From the NCBI GenBank assembly GCA_015680905.1, contig CM027377.1, positions 55,759,501-55,823,500 on the forward strand: 64,000 nt of DNA. The letters are read 5' to 3'. This DNA is from Coptis chinensis (taxonomy: Eukaryota; Streptophyta; Magnoliopsida; Ranunculales; Ranunculaceae). Of the stretch, positions 32,923 to 44,779 are shown piece after piece. The notes under the pieces are model-generated. The model made no database searches. It was not told the origin of the DNA and saw nothing but the letters and a program-made list of their open reading frames with translations. The stretch's first letter is position 1, and each line of letters starts with the position of its first letter. The position numbers were made by a program, and so were the translations under genes.

Positions 32923-33780
32923 CTATGTATGAACATGCAGTTTATCATATATAAACAACCAAAATAGTTGTGGATCATTCCATAAATAAATATCACAGAA
33001 AACATATCCAAACACAATCAAGCACCAAGATTTTCTATGACGCAACCTAGTGAAATGAAAATGAAGTCGGATAACCCTATTACGTAACCTAGCATGTACC
33101 TTCTTTTTTCATTTTGAACGAGTGGGTGTTCTAGTAAATAAGTGTGGAAAAGTGAATGGTTGTGGAGAATATGGTGGATATGGATAAGTTGTAGAAAGAC
33201 AACATGTAAACAATGAGGATGTGGTTTTAGCACAAAACTCATTCATGGTGTGTGTAGGACTGCTTTCAAGTCTGAAAATGAAGGTTTCAAATGCTTTGTT
33301 TTTCCGGAATATTTTGTTTACTAGGTGGATTTAAAAATTATGAAGCACGTAAGAAACAAAAAGGATCGAAAGCAAACTTCGAGATTCCTTTGAAAGGGTG
33401 GAAGGAGGGAAGTCGAGGTGGATGTTGTGCAAAGTAGTTCTTGATAGGGTGAATCATCACCGCTCTAAGAAACTCATCGAATTGCTCATCTAGATTGGTC
33501 ATATCCCTCGTTACTATGATAGTCCTCTACATCTTTGAGAAAGTCATCTATCTCATCCTCATCCGTAATATGTGTATCGACTAGTGTAGGGATGGAAATG
33601 TTGGAGTCCTGAACTTCCAAAGGAAAGAAATTTGGGCATATGATTATCGTGGAATGTGTTGTTAAAATAATCTCGAGCAAAAGCTCTCGATCATGCTAAC
33701 CTCTCCATCCATGTATCTAATTGGGTAACTGTGTCTTTGTTTTAAAAACATTGACTTCAACAAAGAAGATGGCCAAAAGT
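32923..33780 (-). pseudogene. N3 proline-rich tail ORF (after protease)
   Basis: Parallels the 239-codon ORF of N2 (44008-44727). The acidic start (TDEDEIDDFLKDVEDYHSN) is open at 33680-33486. The middle is frameshifted. The conserved terminal part, WNDPQLF followed by LHVHT and a stop (32923-32925), lies in another frame. It occupies the place where reverse transcriptase begins in ordinary Athila-type elements. I know of no family for it. Confidence 0.6.
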
Positions 33781-33799
33781 CATGGACATTGAACCATCA

Positions 33800-34200
33800 G
33801 CGGCAATTAATGAGCGCATTGGCAGCCAGGAAAGGACGCCCTAAGATGATCGAGACAGAGTCGCTAATCCACTTCTCAGATCGAGGATGACAAAATCAGC
33901 CTGGATAGTAAAAATCCCGAACTTTTACCGTAACATTTTCGACCACACCCTTAGGATACTTAATAGACCGATCGCCTAATTGCAACGCCATTTTAGTGGG
34001 TTGCATCTCGCCTAGACCTATTTGTCTATACAAATAAAATGGGAGTAAGTTAACACAAGCCCCCAAGTTTAATAACGCCGTCGTCAGATAAGAATCTCCT
34101 AAGGTGCATTGTACAAGAGGGACGCCCAGGGTCCTTGTACTTAACAATTCCATTATGTTCGATAGAGTTGGGAATTGTTCTCATAAAAAAGGCATTTTTG
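33800..34200 (-). pseudogene. N3 retropepsin-like protease
   Basis: The open stretch 34153-33896 reads VQCTLGDSYLTTALLNLGACVNLLPF and continues through the flap/C-terminal part (MQPTKMALQLGDRSIKYPKG). The catalytic triplet region, DLGAS in N2, is NLGAC here, so the active-site Asp is lost. In the wider family this enzyme cuts Gag polyproteins. It sits directly after Gag and the TTLRSGRV linker. Confidence 0.75.
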
Positions 34201-34493
34201 GTATATTGGTCCTACGCCTAGTAGTACACAACTCCTTAAGAAACTTAGCATGGTGTGGTAGCTTTTAATAACTTCGAGGAAGGGAGATTTATAGTTAGAT
34301 TCTTGAAAACATCCCTAATCTCCTCAAAAATTTGTATCCCTAGTTAACACGGCTAATTTTTGTGGAAATGGTGGTTTCGCTCTATATTTAGCAATAGTAT
34401 CACCGGATGTTTAACCGCGGGCTTTCTGTTTCTTAGGTTGTGTTGTAACCGGTACCTCTACGCTGGTAGCCTCTTCAGTTTCTATTTCGGTAT

Positions 34494-36178
34494 CTAGTAA
34501 AATAGCAGGTGTGTAGGGGCTATCGGTGGGGTAACTATAGGCATAGTTACTTTGTTATCAACCACTCTGCCAGAACGGAGAGTGGTGATGGCCTTTAGCT
34601 CACCTACATTTTCATATTCATTACTAGTATTATCGGTTACCTCAATTAAAGGTTGTATTTGTTGTTTTAGGATTAGGTATTTCGTGACCTGGAAACACAC
34701 CTTTGGGTTAGGCTTTATCTTGAGCCAACTGTTGGGTTAAATTATTAACGGATTGTAGAAGCTGTTGGTTAGATTGAGCCATGGTTTGGAAAAGTTTTTG
34801 GCTTACTTGTATGAAGGTGTCAAGACGATCCGGTTGTGTGGGTGTAGTAGTCACGGGTGGTGTGACTGGAACTATTTCATGTGAATTATTTATGGGTGGA
34901 TTTTGATAGTTATTATTTACCAGAACGATACCTCTATTAGCATTATAATTATTAAAACTACCTTGACCTTGTGCTTGACCTTGTCGAGGTTGCACTTGGT
35001 TGTTATAATTATTAAAATTACCCCGACCACGGCCTTGTGTCGGTGGAGTTTGGTTAAAACTTTGTGTTGGCCTAACATATTGATTATTGTACTCGGAGGT
35101 GTGACGTTTTGGTTATTTCTCCAACCGGTTTGGGATTTTGTCTCCAAGGGGCTTAGGTTCACACTATTAATGGAACAAGCCTCTTCATAGGCTATAGGAC
35201 CGATGGGGGAGTCGGATGCTCGTGGGCTCCAAATGAAACTACATGGATTTGAATTTACATTCATGACGGGATAGGCTTTTGTTGAACAGAAATGGCCTCT
35301 ACCTTTTTAGTGAGTGATTCGATTAGAGTTTTAAACTCGGGATCGTGTTTAATTTCAAACATACCGGCTGCCTTAACTGTATTTGATGAACTAGCAGAGC
35401 GGTGGATATCATTACTACCCCCCCAGTTGTTATTTTGCTTAGTTTGATCCTCTAAAAATTCATAAGCCTCCGAGGCTCCTTTGCTTAAGAAAATACCCCC
35501 ATTCGTTATGTCTAGGACTTCTTTATGGTGGTGTAGAAGTCCTTTGAAAAAGGCACGAACTAACGTGTCTTTCGCTAAGTTATGATGTGGACACTCAATA
35601 AGGAGATCGGTGAAACGATTCCAAGCCTCTGATAATGATTCATGAGGATTTTGTCGAAAAAAATGAATCTTGGAAAGCATCTCATCCGTCTTTAGGGGTG
35701 GGTAAAAATGTTCCATAAATAGCTGAACAAGTTTAGCCCACGAGTCCACAGAATTAGGGGTTTGGGCAGTTAACCAAGACGCCGCCTTATCGGCTAAGGT
35801 GAAAGGGAATACCCTGAGTTTAATTTGTTCCGCACCAACCATAGGATGGTGGAATGTTGTTAGGACTTGTTCAATCCCACGATGTAAAGCCGATAAGGTT
35901 TTTCATGGTCTAATCCATGAAAAACGGGTAACAAATTAAAATATTTGGGGATTCGAAATCCCCATCGGGTCCGCTAGAACGATGCAAGATTTGGGGCTAT
36001 CGCCTAAGGCTTTGTAGAAGTCAGAGAGAGGAGTCTCTTCTTCGTCGGGCATTGTGTCAGGTGATGTGTGTGAAATAGTAGCTAGAGGTGTAGTGGGTGG
36101 TATACTAGATAGACTTGTTTGTTGACATTGTTGGATAATTACGTTCGGTGTTTTTGTTCGGCCAGACCTTAATCTCAT
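34494..36178 (-). pseudogene. N3 gag (capsid, nucleocapsid), frameshifted
   Basis: An upstream Met at 36178 (MRLRSGRTK) and one at about 36055 (MPDEEETPLSDFYKALGD) are both in frame; the second matches the N1 and N4 start. The capsid core is open at 35842-35261 (LRVFPFTLADKAASWL, FMEHFYPPLKTDEML, RFTDLLIECPHHNLAKDTLV). The zinc knuckle, CX2CX4HX4C in N2, is ruined here. A glutamine- and asparagine-rich linker (34995-34708) and ELKAITTLRSGRVVDNK (34700-34494) complete the region. Frameshifts lie near 35930, 35250 and 34700. Confidence 0.87.
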
Positions 36179-36718
36179 ACAAGGCTAAAACCAAACTTAG
36201 CTAAAGACGTCAACACTAACAGGAGACGTCAACTTAGCTAAAACCAAACAATTCTGATATACTAGTATAAACCTCTAACAAGAGATGCAAGGTGTGGAAG
36301 AAAGGAATACCTGATTGTGTCCTTGCTTCGCTTTATGAATATCGCCTTATTTATTTATGTTCGTGTATATAACAAGTTAGAACACCAAAAAACTTGAAAA
36401 ATCAAAGTTCGAAATCAAAACCGTAGAATTCGAAAAATTAGCAAAGCGGCGCTGGTGCGCCTCATAGGGCTGGTGGTCTCGCTCATGTTCCAATAACTTA
36501 GGGCGGGTCGTGCTCATGTTCTAGGTTATAGGGCGCAGGTGCGCTCCTTATAGGCGCGATCGCTCTCAGAGTAATTTTGTCGCGGAATTTTTCAACGATG
36601 AAACGGAAAACCACAGTATGAATCAAACAAGGGTGGGTGGGTGAAATGGGACTTTAAGAAAAGTACTTACACAACGAAAACAATGCGAATGTGAAACTAA
36701 GATGGCAGCGGCGCCATT
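36179..36718 (-). other. N3 leader with GC dyads and primer binding site
   Basis: PBS (sense TGGCGCCGCTGCCATC) at 36716-36701, 2 bases from the LTR; 12 of its first 13 bases match the tRNA-Asp complement. GC-rich words related to GGGCGCAGGTGCGCTC lie at 36445-36570. No ORF. Confidence 0.75.
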
Positions 36719-38259
36719 TGATAAAACATAAAACTGAATAGTTTACCTACGAAATGAAGGATGAACTCAAAACGTAAGTAAACTAAAACTATCTTATGAG
36801 CCTATATGTTTATCAAAGATTCTACTCTCAATCCTATGAGGTATAGTGGAGTAGAGTGATTCATTCCACTCCTAGTCCTTCCGCATGTTAATGTTCTCTT
36901 CGTATAAGTACTCTTACTCTAAAGTCTGATGAGAGATTTACGAATGGCAACTTGACTACGATGCAACTACCCACAAGATGCAACTAGTCAATTATCAGAA
37001 CAACTATGGGAATGCTACGTTGATTCTATGATAAGGAGTTAGAGGGGGATTGATTCCACCTTAACTCGACTTAATCCTACTAACGACGAATCGTCGTAAT
37101 CCGAATTGAACTGCTTCATAGAACAATATGGTTATTCCTAATCCCTAATTACACATGGCATTCCTACCAATTCATAACTAGCATGTGAACGATTAAACCC
37201 ATTCTCATGGTGAACTAATCGCTTATAGAGTTGAAAGGAAATTGCGACGACTCTGCGATAATCGTAATCAAGCTTTCATCAAGGCTTCTCAACCCCCTCT
37301 AATGGAGGTTTAGCCGAGAATCATTACGCAATCATTTCCGATTAAATTAAAACTAAACATAAAATAAAGAATTGAAATTTACTAATCTAAATTAAACAAT
37401 AATTAAAATCTAATTAATAACTAAGAATTTAATAACAAGTAATAAATGAAATCAGATCTAACACAAATGTAAATGACAAGAATCGAAATTAACAAACTAG
37501 CTATTTTATTAATCAATCTAATTAAGAGTAATGATTCTAGTGTTTAATCTAAAACAAGAATTGGATTTGAAACTAAACTTAACATAAAGAATTATATCTA
37601 GATCTAGAAGCTATTCTAATGGCTACTTTCTATTCTAAGCTACTTTTATTTTCTAACCTCTTCTCTACCCTTATCTACCATTAACTATCTACCATTAACC
37701 AAGAGTGAAGCTTTGGTTTTTATACATTCAGATCCAAAAATCGTGCATGGGCTTGGAGCCATGTTTTGGGCCAGAGAATCAGGCCCAAAACCCAATTCTT
37801 TCAGTCCAAAAGGCCTCTTCAGCTGCAGTTGGCTTCAACAGACTTTTTGTCCATTTTTGATCCTCTGATTTGGTTAAGGCTTAGACCATTGGAAAGCTCT
37901 TTCCGAGCCGGTCGCTTTGACATAAGGTAGGCCCAATTCCAAGGTCTGAGTTCAAAGATACGGCCTTCGGAAGTTCTGCTGACTTTGTGTGTTGTTTCTG
38001 CCCGCGTCGACTTTTAAACTTTTGACCGGGCATTATAAAGGCTTTGTCTTCTTCAATCTTGGCTTTTAATTAAAGAACTCCTTAGCAACCGACCTTTGCT
38101 TCTTTATCTCGCTAAAGTGGCACATTTCTGCACATAATGGACTTTGAAGCCTGAAATGTATAAAACACGTGTCGTTGTTAACTCTTAATTATTACTCACA
38201 TAATTGGTCTAAAAGTATGACTGTTACAGTGTTAAAACTACAGTTTTGGGCTCTTATCA
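36719..38259 (-). repeat. N3 5' LTR
   Basis: 1541 bp from TGATAAAACATAAAACTG to CTCTTATCA (plus strand). It lies between N3's PBS and the resumed polypurine tract of N2. Confidence 0.93.
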
Positions 38260-40069
38260 CACCCCCAAACAACATTTTGCTTGTCCTCAAGAAAAGATGA
38301 GAAATTAGAATAAGTGACCAAAAATGGAGTTCTAACTACTCTCGTTTCGCTGAGTGCGATTGCATTGACCATATGCAACAAGGCCTTAAACCACTACGAA
38401 TTCCCTAGTGGACAAGTTATAGCCTCGTGAGAGTTTTCCAGTGAAGGTACTCACAGACTACATCTATACTACAACGACTAAGAAATAAAACTATTGTTTC
38501 CTTATTGATGCTCTAAATTAACTATACCTCTCACTAGCAATGCATATAGAGTAATCAAGTCGAAACCTAAGCTAATATATGCATAATAATCAATCATCTA
38601 TAATAAACATATATACAATGAGTAATACTATGAAATGCCTAGCAGGTTCGTTTCTGAAACTCGGAATAGCGTCCATAAGTAGGTTCTCACAATAATAGTC
38701 AAGATACAACACTCTGATTTTTCCACTCAAGTTTATTTACTCCATTAAGCAAGGGCACACTTTACCTTACAATCTCAATGACAACAAGGAAGCCGGAGTC
38801 GATCAAACACATCTGCCACTTACTATCACACTAACCTATTCCTAATTGAGCTAGAGGTCTTTATTAGGTGTTGCGGGGATTAGGAGATGGTTTAAGAAGG
38901 AAGGAAATGGATATTCAAAAGGACAAGTCTGAGATAATAGAGTCTTCATATTACTAGAGAAAACCTTGTTATTTACTTTTGCTTCCACACTTTGTTTACA
39001 TCCTTAGCCATATTTTTTTTTTCTTTTTCTTTGGCTTTTGACTCCTTTTATTCTATTTTTTTTTTTGGAGTTTTTATTTTATTTTTATTTTTATTTTTCT
39101 TTTCTTTGGATGGAAACTTCTTTTCTTTATTTTCTGAAGCAATTAACTAACTTTTGTTTACACAGGTTTTTCTCTTCTTCTTTCTTCCTCATTTTATTCT
39201 CAGATTTATCTAAATTGGGTAGGTTGAATTTTTTATTTTGTTTTGTACAGGGTAAAGGATTTGTGGTTTATGAAAGGCTAAAGAAAGGCTCGAGGGGCTT
39301 ACTTAGCGGAAAATAATTCATAGGTTTGAATTTCTGGCTATATCGATCCAAAGAGGGCCTAAATTCTCGCTTTAGGATATGGTTTAGTGATCAAGCAAGT
39401 GGACGCGGTGATATCTTTATCCGGATTTTACTTCTCCCTTGTGTCATTTCTCAAATGTTTTGCTCATATAAGGCTTTTAGGCTATATTCTCACAGGATTT
39501 GTAGAATAAGTACTCTAGCCTAGATTTTAAAACTTCATCGCTAATAATCATCGATACTCATTTAATATATTTATAGATAGATGCAAAGATTATTACCTAC
39601 AAATTAACCTAAGTTTCTAAAAATTATTCTAATGCAAAATCTACGTGAGACTTCTAGATTATTAAGAGTATAGAGAAGGAAAACAATACCAATATTCCTA
39701 AGTGTATAGCATGAACTTATTTATTTATATTTTTGAATTTTTGAAATTTTAACTAGAAAACAAATGCATATTATACATATTTATATCCTAGCAGATGCCT
39801 TAATTACACGTGTTTCAATGCCCCCCCCCCCCAAAACAAGAAGCATGCTTTGTCCTCAAAGTATTTTAAATAAAGAGGGTAGGAAAAATACCATTGAAAC
39901 GCGCGAAATTCAGGAACATCTGCAAAACAAAGTTAGAACGTACTAATATAGGAAATAAAAACTGACTCAACTCTCTAAGAGTTCCACCCATTATGGGGTT
40001 AACAAGAATCAAATTGCTTGGGACATAAGCAGACACTAAGTAAAATTAAAACTTACCTTATCTCCCGCT
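38260..40069 (-). other. N2 polypurine tract (split by N3) and 3' non-coding region
   Basis: The polypurine tract continues from 25627-25634 into 38265-38270; 38260-38264 is the duplicate. The conserved hairpin is at 38391-38411 (one mismatch). The expanded G-run (C12 on the plus strand) is at 39821-39832 with TTTGAGGACAAAG next to it. No credible ORF. Confidence 0.75.
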
Positions 40070-40968
40070 TTATTCGTCATCCTGCTCATCATCTTCTTCT
40101 ATAAAGAAGTGAGGTTCCTTCGCGTCCTGCCATGCCATGATAATTTGCGAGGCTTCCCGCCATTTATCATCTATTATTGCTAACCTATTAACCTATGAGG
40201 TTGTATCCTCCACCCTTGCCAAGTCATTGCACGGAAAGATCGAATAATACTATTGGTGGGTCGTGACGCATGCGTTAATCCGTAATCCAATCCGCGGAAA
40301 CGTGTACAAAAATAGGAAAGAAACATAACATAATATGGGAATTAGAACAGGCATAAGAAGATACTTATGCCTCATGCTATGGGCTCGCGTGCTAAACTAG
40401 ACATCAAGGTTCGGGAAGGTCATGGCACATACGCCCCATGGCTAAAGCAAGGAAGACGCTGCAAGTGGCATCATTCACGTAAGAAAAACGCCATTCCCCT
40501 AAAATATTTAGCATGATCCAAAACATAACAGTTCCTATGTTCATGGACAAAGCTACCAAAGCGCGATGTTATATTCCCTTGGTCCTCGATACGAAAAATG
40601 CCCGCCCCATAGGACTCATGCAAAAACTCATAAGTGTAGACATACATATTATCTACCCAATAGCACCATGGGTCTTGTATTTCAGCGGGCATAGCAAGTC
40701 CAAGAACAAATACTAGCAAGAACATGGTAATTTCCATTGGTTCATTATCAATGTTGATGGAGAACACTTGTTCTCCATCTGGTCTCTCAAAGAAAATGCA
40801 GTTATCGTAAAAATAAGATGCTAGTGTTGGAGAATAAAGTGCATCAGGTCTTACCATGAGGGGTTCCCAACCAACATATGTGGTCGCCTCGCGAAACCAA
40901 ACACCATAAGTAGTGCTTTGGAACAAATCTTCGAAAGACTATTCCGGTATCAATGTAGGAGATGTCAT
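40070..40968 (-). pseudogene. N2 ORFY, best-preserved copy
   Basis: ATG at 40968 (MTSPT), matching N1 and N3. An open stretch of 151 codons (40926-40471) holds STTYGVWFREATTYVGWEPL, a Phe/Tyr-rich part, EPMEITMFLLVFVLGLAMPA (hydrophobic, possibly a buried or membrane segment), PWCYWVDNMYVYTYEFLHES, YGAGIFRIEDQGN and HEHRNCYVLDHAKYF. After frameshifts it ends in an acidic tail (EEDDEQDDE) with a stop at 40070-40072. The C-terminal block has a small deletion near 40190 compared with N3. Unknown family; about 300 codons if intact. Internal promoter-like TATA at 41291-41302 and GC dyads (41045-41190) lie upstream. Confidence 0.75.
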
Positions 40969-41044
40969 CTCAAAATTACGCTCTGGAATAGCTGCGAATG
41001 ACCGAACAACAACCCAAAAACCGGAATTTTTCGTCCACGGTCGA

Positions 41045-41190
41045 GTTTAGGAGCGAGTGCGCTCGACTGATTTGGAATTCCAGTGTTTGAGCCGAAGTCG
41101 TGGTTTCACCTTGGGGCGAAAAGCGCTCTGTACAAAAATTCCGACAAATGTGTAGGCGGCGCCTCCTCACAGGGCGCAAGTCGCCCGAGG
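41045..41190 (-). repeat. GC-rich dyads upstream of ORFY (N2)
   Basis: Words such as GAGCGCACTCGCTC (reverse of GAGCGAGTGCGCTC), GAGCGCTTTTCGCCCC and GGGCGACTTGCGCCC form short inverted pairs. Equivalent to the N1 cluster at 5695-5815 but more diverged. Confidence 0.6.
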
Positions 41191-41290
41191 TGTTGAATAT
41201 CGAAAAATGAGACGAAACATGGGAAACATGGGAGTGAAAGGTGAGTGATGGAAGTTAGGTGTAGTGTGGGTTGTGAGTGTAGAATGAATG

Positions 41291-41302
41291 AAGTTTATAT
41301 AG
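41291..41302 (-). promoter_or_regulatory. Candidate internal promoter of ORFY (N2)
   Basis: CCTATATAAACT on the minus strand, about 320 bases before the ORFY ATG, followed by the same CA/CT-rich sequence as in N3 and N1. Confidence 0.5.
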
Positions 41303-41779
41303 GTTTTAAGTTGCTAAAACGGATCGGAAAGTTGCCAAAAAGTTTTTACGGCAGTTTCCGGAAATAATAAAATTTCCAAACCCGAAAACGAAAACAACTC
41401 ATTTTCTTGATTCTACAACAAATCTAGTATCTTTTAGGTTAAATTTAGGATAGAATCTACCTATTTTATCGAGATTTCATCCTACCATGATACTTATTCA
41501 TAGATATGCCTCAACGGCCATATTTTCACCCTGACTCCGCAATAACTTCTAAAACAAGGGTCATATAAAAATCATGCTGGAATAGATAACACCACCCCCA
41601 AACAATTTGGGAAGGTGAGATCAATATTAAACAATCACGCACAATAAAAATAACGACATTATATTAAAATTGGCATTAAATGCCCTTTTACTACAAAATC
41701 CAAATTACGGAATTAAACCTTACATTAAAATAACTAACAATAATAAAACTACAAATAAAAAACAACAAACTATACTATC
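41303..41779 (-). other. N2 spacer between ORFX and ORFY
   Basis: AT-rich and non-coding. An intact polypurine-tract-like run (plus strand CCACCCCCAAAC) lies at 41592-41603, about 190 bases after ORFX. Confidence 0.65.
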
Positions 41780-42939
41780 CCTAACTACTTCAGTACAAGT
41801 AGCGGAGGGCACACGCTCAGGAGATGGCTCCTGAGCTCCCGATTGGCTAGCACCATTCGTCTTTCGGCGACGACGTTTGTGCCTCGATGGTGTGTCCTCA
41901 GAAGGAGAGTCCCCGTGACGTGGGAATCATGCAAGCATATCAGCCCGGAACTGGCGCTGAGCTTCTAGCTCAGTCCTCATCTATTCCCACCGCTCGTCCT
42001 CCCGCTAGGATCGGATCTCGAAGTTATGATGGATAGTAGCCTGTCGAGTCCGGAGGTCTTCGCAGATAGTGTTGAGTGACCGCATGCCACGATGAATTAC
42101 GGCCATGCGTTTGCATCTGACCAACACCACTCCAAGGCATCAGTATCAAAACAAGTCAAGTCCTCCTCATCCTCCGAGGCATTCTCATTTCCCCCATCCT
42201 CCTCGTCATTCTCATTTCCACCATCCTCCTCGTCCTCTACCCTATCCTCAGGCAACCTCCAAACTCGTTGGACACAATCCTTATAGATACAAGGATTTCG
42301 GTGTAGGGTGATGTAAAACCTATCAGACGCCGGAGTTGCTCTCAACTTCAGCATGATCTTGGTTATCAACACAGGGAGAGGTGCAACATACTTCCCTACT
42401 CCCCTAATCATGCTAAGCAAAAACTCCAAGATACAGAACTCGTACTTCTGCTCCTAGAGTATCCTTAAAATATGGAGGAAGTTCAGACCAATGTCGCTGA
42501 CCTTCTCCTTCCCCAGGACGTTCCGACCAATCCACTGAGTTGCAGCCAGCTGGTTGGTTCTAAGGGATGCCTGGCGAACACAATGTGAGCTCGCATTGTA
42601 GTTCCCTTCGGTAACTGTCACGTTCATCAATGGCTCTATCCCGTTATATTGGGACTCCTGTAACATGGCATCCAAATGGATTCTAGGCGGAATGCCTAGA
42701 ATCTCAGCCAACAACCCAGTAGTTATTTCCTTCCTCCTCTTCGCCACCATAACAAAAATTCTACTCCCCTCCAACTCCCTCCTATTGTAAAACCGTCGGA
42801 CTAAGTCTTCATGGTAAAAGGCTTCGGTCGAGTACCACAAGCTATTCCAGTCTCTACTAATCATTTCGTCACCGTAAAACGGCGCGAATTGGTCGCCAGT
42901 AAATGCTTGCTCCGGGAAAATTCGACGTTGTTGAGCCAT
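41780..42939 (-). pseudogene. N2 ORFX, PF20167-like ORF, best-preserved copy
   Basis: ATG at 42939; open for 161 codons to 42454 and then, after a shift, 110 codons at 42429-42097. Order: N-terminal FPEQAFTGDQFAPFYGDEM; RDWNSLWY; the FYNRRELEGSRIFVMV strand region; ILGIPPRIHLDAMLQES; an ATQWIGRNVLGKEKV segment; hydrophobic FCILEFLLSMIRGVGKYV; then an acidic tract (EDEEDGGNEN, repeated) and a C-terminal MRTELEAQRQF segment with a basic end. The N-terminal 200 residues follow the pattern of the plant 'putative transposon protein' domain (PF20167), whose function is unknown. The acidic and basic tail hints at nucleic-acid or Gag contacts, which is speculation. About 380 codons if intact. Confidence 0.65.
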
Positions 42940-44007
42940 TGGAGTGTTTGGAATGAAGTGGGGGTTTAAATGGGATGTGGTGTTGGAATTTTAGTCGACC
43001 GAATGAAAAAAACAGTGGTGGTGGCGCGAAGGTGGCGCGACAGTTCACAATTTTGAAATTTTCGGTGGTTTTTTTGGTTTTTTAACTTGGTGGAGATGGT
43101 GGTGGAAGGATTTAGCGAAGATTTGAAGTTGATTTTTGATGGTTGGCATGGGTTAGTTTAGGTTTCTTTTTAATTTATTTTTTTTTTTTTTTTTAGGTTT
43201 TGAAGCTTGGTGGTCGTTAATGGCGGTTTTGAAAAGATGAAATCACGACTTGGTGTGGAGGTAAAGGGCGCAGGTGCGCTGCCGGTGCGCGCGGGTTGGG
43301 CCCAAGCCCAATTCGAAATTTTCAAATTTTCGATTTTTCGTGCAACTTCAAACTAAAATTGCCGCTTCGTTACCGGTCCGATTTTTGTGAATGAGATATG
43401 GAAATGATTAGGAGAGAATTTCCAATCCAATGATCCATAAAACACTCTATTCCGACTGTGGATGACATATAAGATAGTGGAAAACGCCTCAAAGTGCGTG
43501 CATGACGTACGTTATGAGAACGAATGAACTCTAAATTCATAGAATATGTCAACCCGAATCAAATTACAATTAAACGGCCTAAACAACTCTAATGGGACAT
43601 AAAACATTCTAGGACGGAAACACGACCACCCCACCCCCAAACAAATTTTTTACAACAAAGTTTAGAAAATTTGTTTTTTAAGTGGGTCTTTTAAAGTCAG
43701 ATTCCCGTGACTTCCTAGGCTACTATATTTATTTTTTAATATTTTTTACTTTTATAAGGAAAAATAATAAGCAATAAGGACATAATTCACTCCATAGAGA
43801 AACATGACTAAAAAATCCGAGAAAACATGCAAGAGTGGAAAACGTGAATTATGTTAAACGTGGACTTAGGATCCGGTACTTACAGCCACACACTCCATAG
43901 GGAGGGCCCAGTTACCTTAATGGTGCACTCACAAATATATGGAAATGAAAGAAAATGCACCAAACACAAAAGTTGAGTCGTTTATAGTTAGATACTGGAG
44001 ACTTTAT
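42940..44007 (-). other. N2 spacer upstream of ORFX, with GC dyads and a G-run
   Basis: GC-rich words (GGGCGCAGGTGCGCTG, then GGTGCGCGCGGG) lie at 43267-43305. The polypurine-tract-like run (plus strand CCCCACCCCCAAAC) lies at 43629-43642. A T-run lies at about 43178-43194. No ORF. Confidence 0.65.
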
Positions 44008-44727
44008 TTAAACATATGTTTGAATATGCAGTTTATCATATATCAACAACCGAAATAGTTGTGGATCATTCCATAAATAAATATCATAGAAAACATATCC
44101 AAACACAATCAAGCACCAAGATTTCCTATGATGCAACCTAGTGACCTGAAAACGAAGTCGGATAACCCTATAGCGTAACCTAGCATGCACCTTCTTTTTC
44201 ATTTTTGAACGAGAGGGTGTCCTAGTGAATAAGTGTGGAAAAGTGAATGGTTGTGGAAAAAATGGTGGATATGGATAAGTTGGAGAAGGAAAGCATGTAA
44301 ACAATGAGGATGTGGGTTTAGCACAGAACTCATTCATGGTGTAAGTAGGGACTGTTTCAAGTCTGGAAATGAAGGTGTCAAATGCTTTGTTCTTCTGAAG
44401 TATTTGTTTACTAGGTGGATTTAAAAAATTATGAAGCACAGAAAAAACAAAAGGATCGAGTGCAAACTCGAGATCCCTTTGAAAAGGTGGAAGGAGGGGA
44501 GTCGAGGTGGATGTTCTGCAAAGTAGTTCTTGATTGGGTGAATCATCACCTTCTCTAAGAAACTCATCAAATTCCTCATCTAGATTGGTCATATCCATGT
44601 TACTATGATAGTCATTTATATCTTTGAGAAAGTCATCTATCTCATCCTCATCCGTAATATGTGTATCGACTAGTGTAGGGATGAAAATGTTGGAGTCTGA
44701 ACTTCCAAAGGAAAGAAATTTGGGCAT
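44008..44727 (-). pseudogene. N2 proline-rich tail ORF replacing pol
   Basis: 239 codons are open. Acidic N-part (TDEDEIDDFLKDINDYHSN, NLDEEFDEFLREGDD), a TSTSTPLLPPFQ segment, a Pro/Phe-rich middle (SPTYPYPPFFPQPFTFPHLF), a basic stretch (SKMKKKVHARLRYR) and a conserved hydrophobic end (LIVFGYVFYDIYLWNDPQLF). It follows the protease region across a frameshift, so it may originally have been the C-terminal part of a Gag-protease polyprotein. Standard Athila-type pol would start reverse transcriptase here. The same tail is in N1, N3 and N4, so it was part of the common ancestor. It is listed as a pseudogene because the polyprotein upstream is broken. Confidence 0.65.
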
Positions 44728-44779
44728 ATGATTATCAGGGAACGTGTTGTTGAAATAATCTCAAGCGAAGCTCTCGATC

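Larger units (their letters stand above)
25635..38259 (-). mobile_element. N3: pol-less Athila-like LTR retrotransposon inserted in the polypurine tract of N2
   Basis: The CACCC duplication at 25630-25634 and 38260-38264 flanks LTRs of 1546 bp (25635-27180, 3') and 1541 bp (36719-38259, 5'). Removing N3 restores N2's polypurine tract (plus strand AACCACCCCCAAAC). N3 belongs to the same subfamily as N2 and has the same orientation, which gives the false look of a tandem array with shared LTRs. Sense order: PBS 36716-36701, gag, protease-like region, tail, ORFX, ORFY, 3' non-coding region. All ORFs are frameshifted, more so than in N2. Confidence 0.94.

Noticed and set aside
34903-35190. Plus-strand ORFs rich in Ile/Thr (also 45976-46170)
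   Set aside because: Antisense of the Asn/Gln-rich Gag linker.
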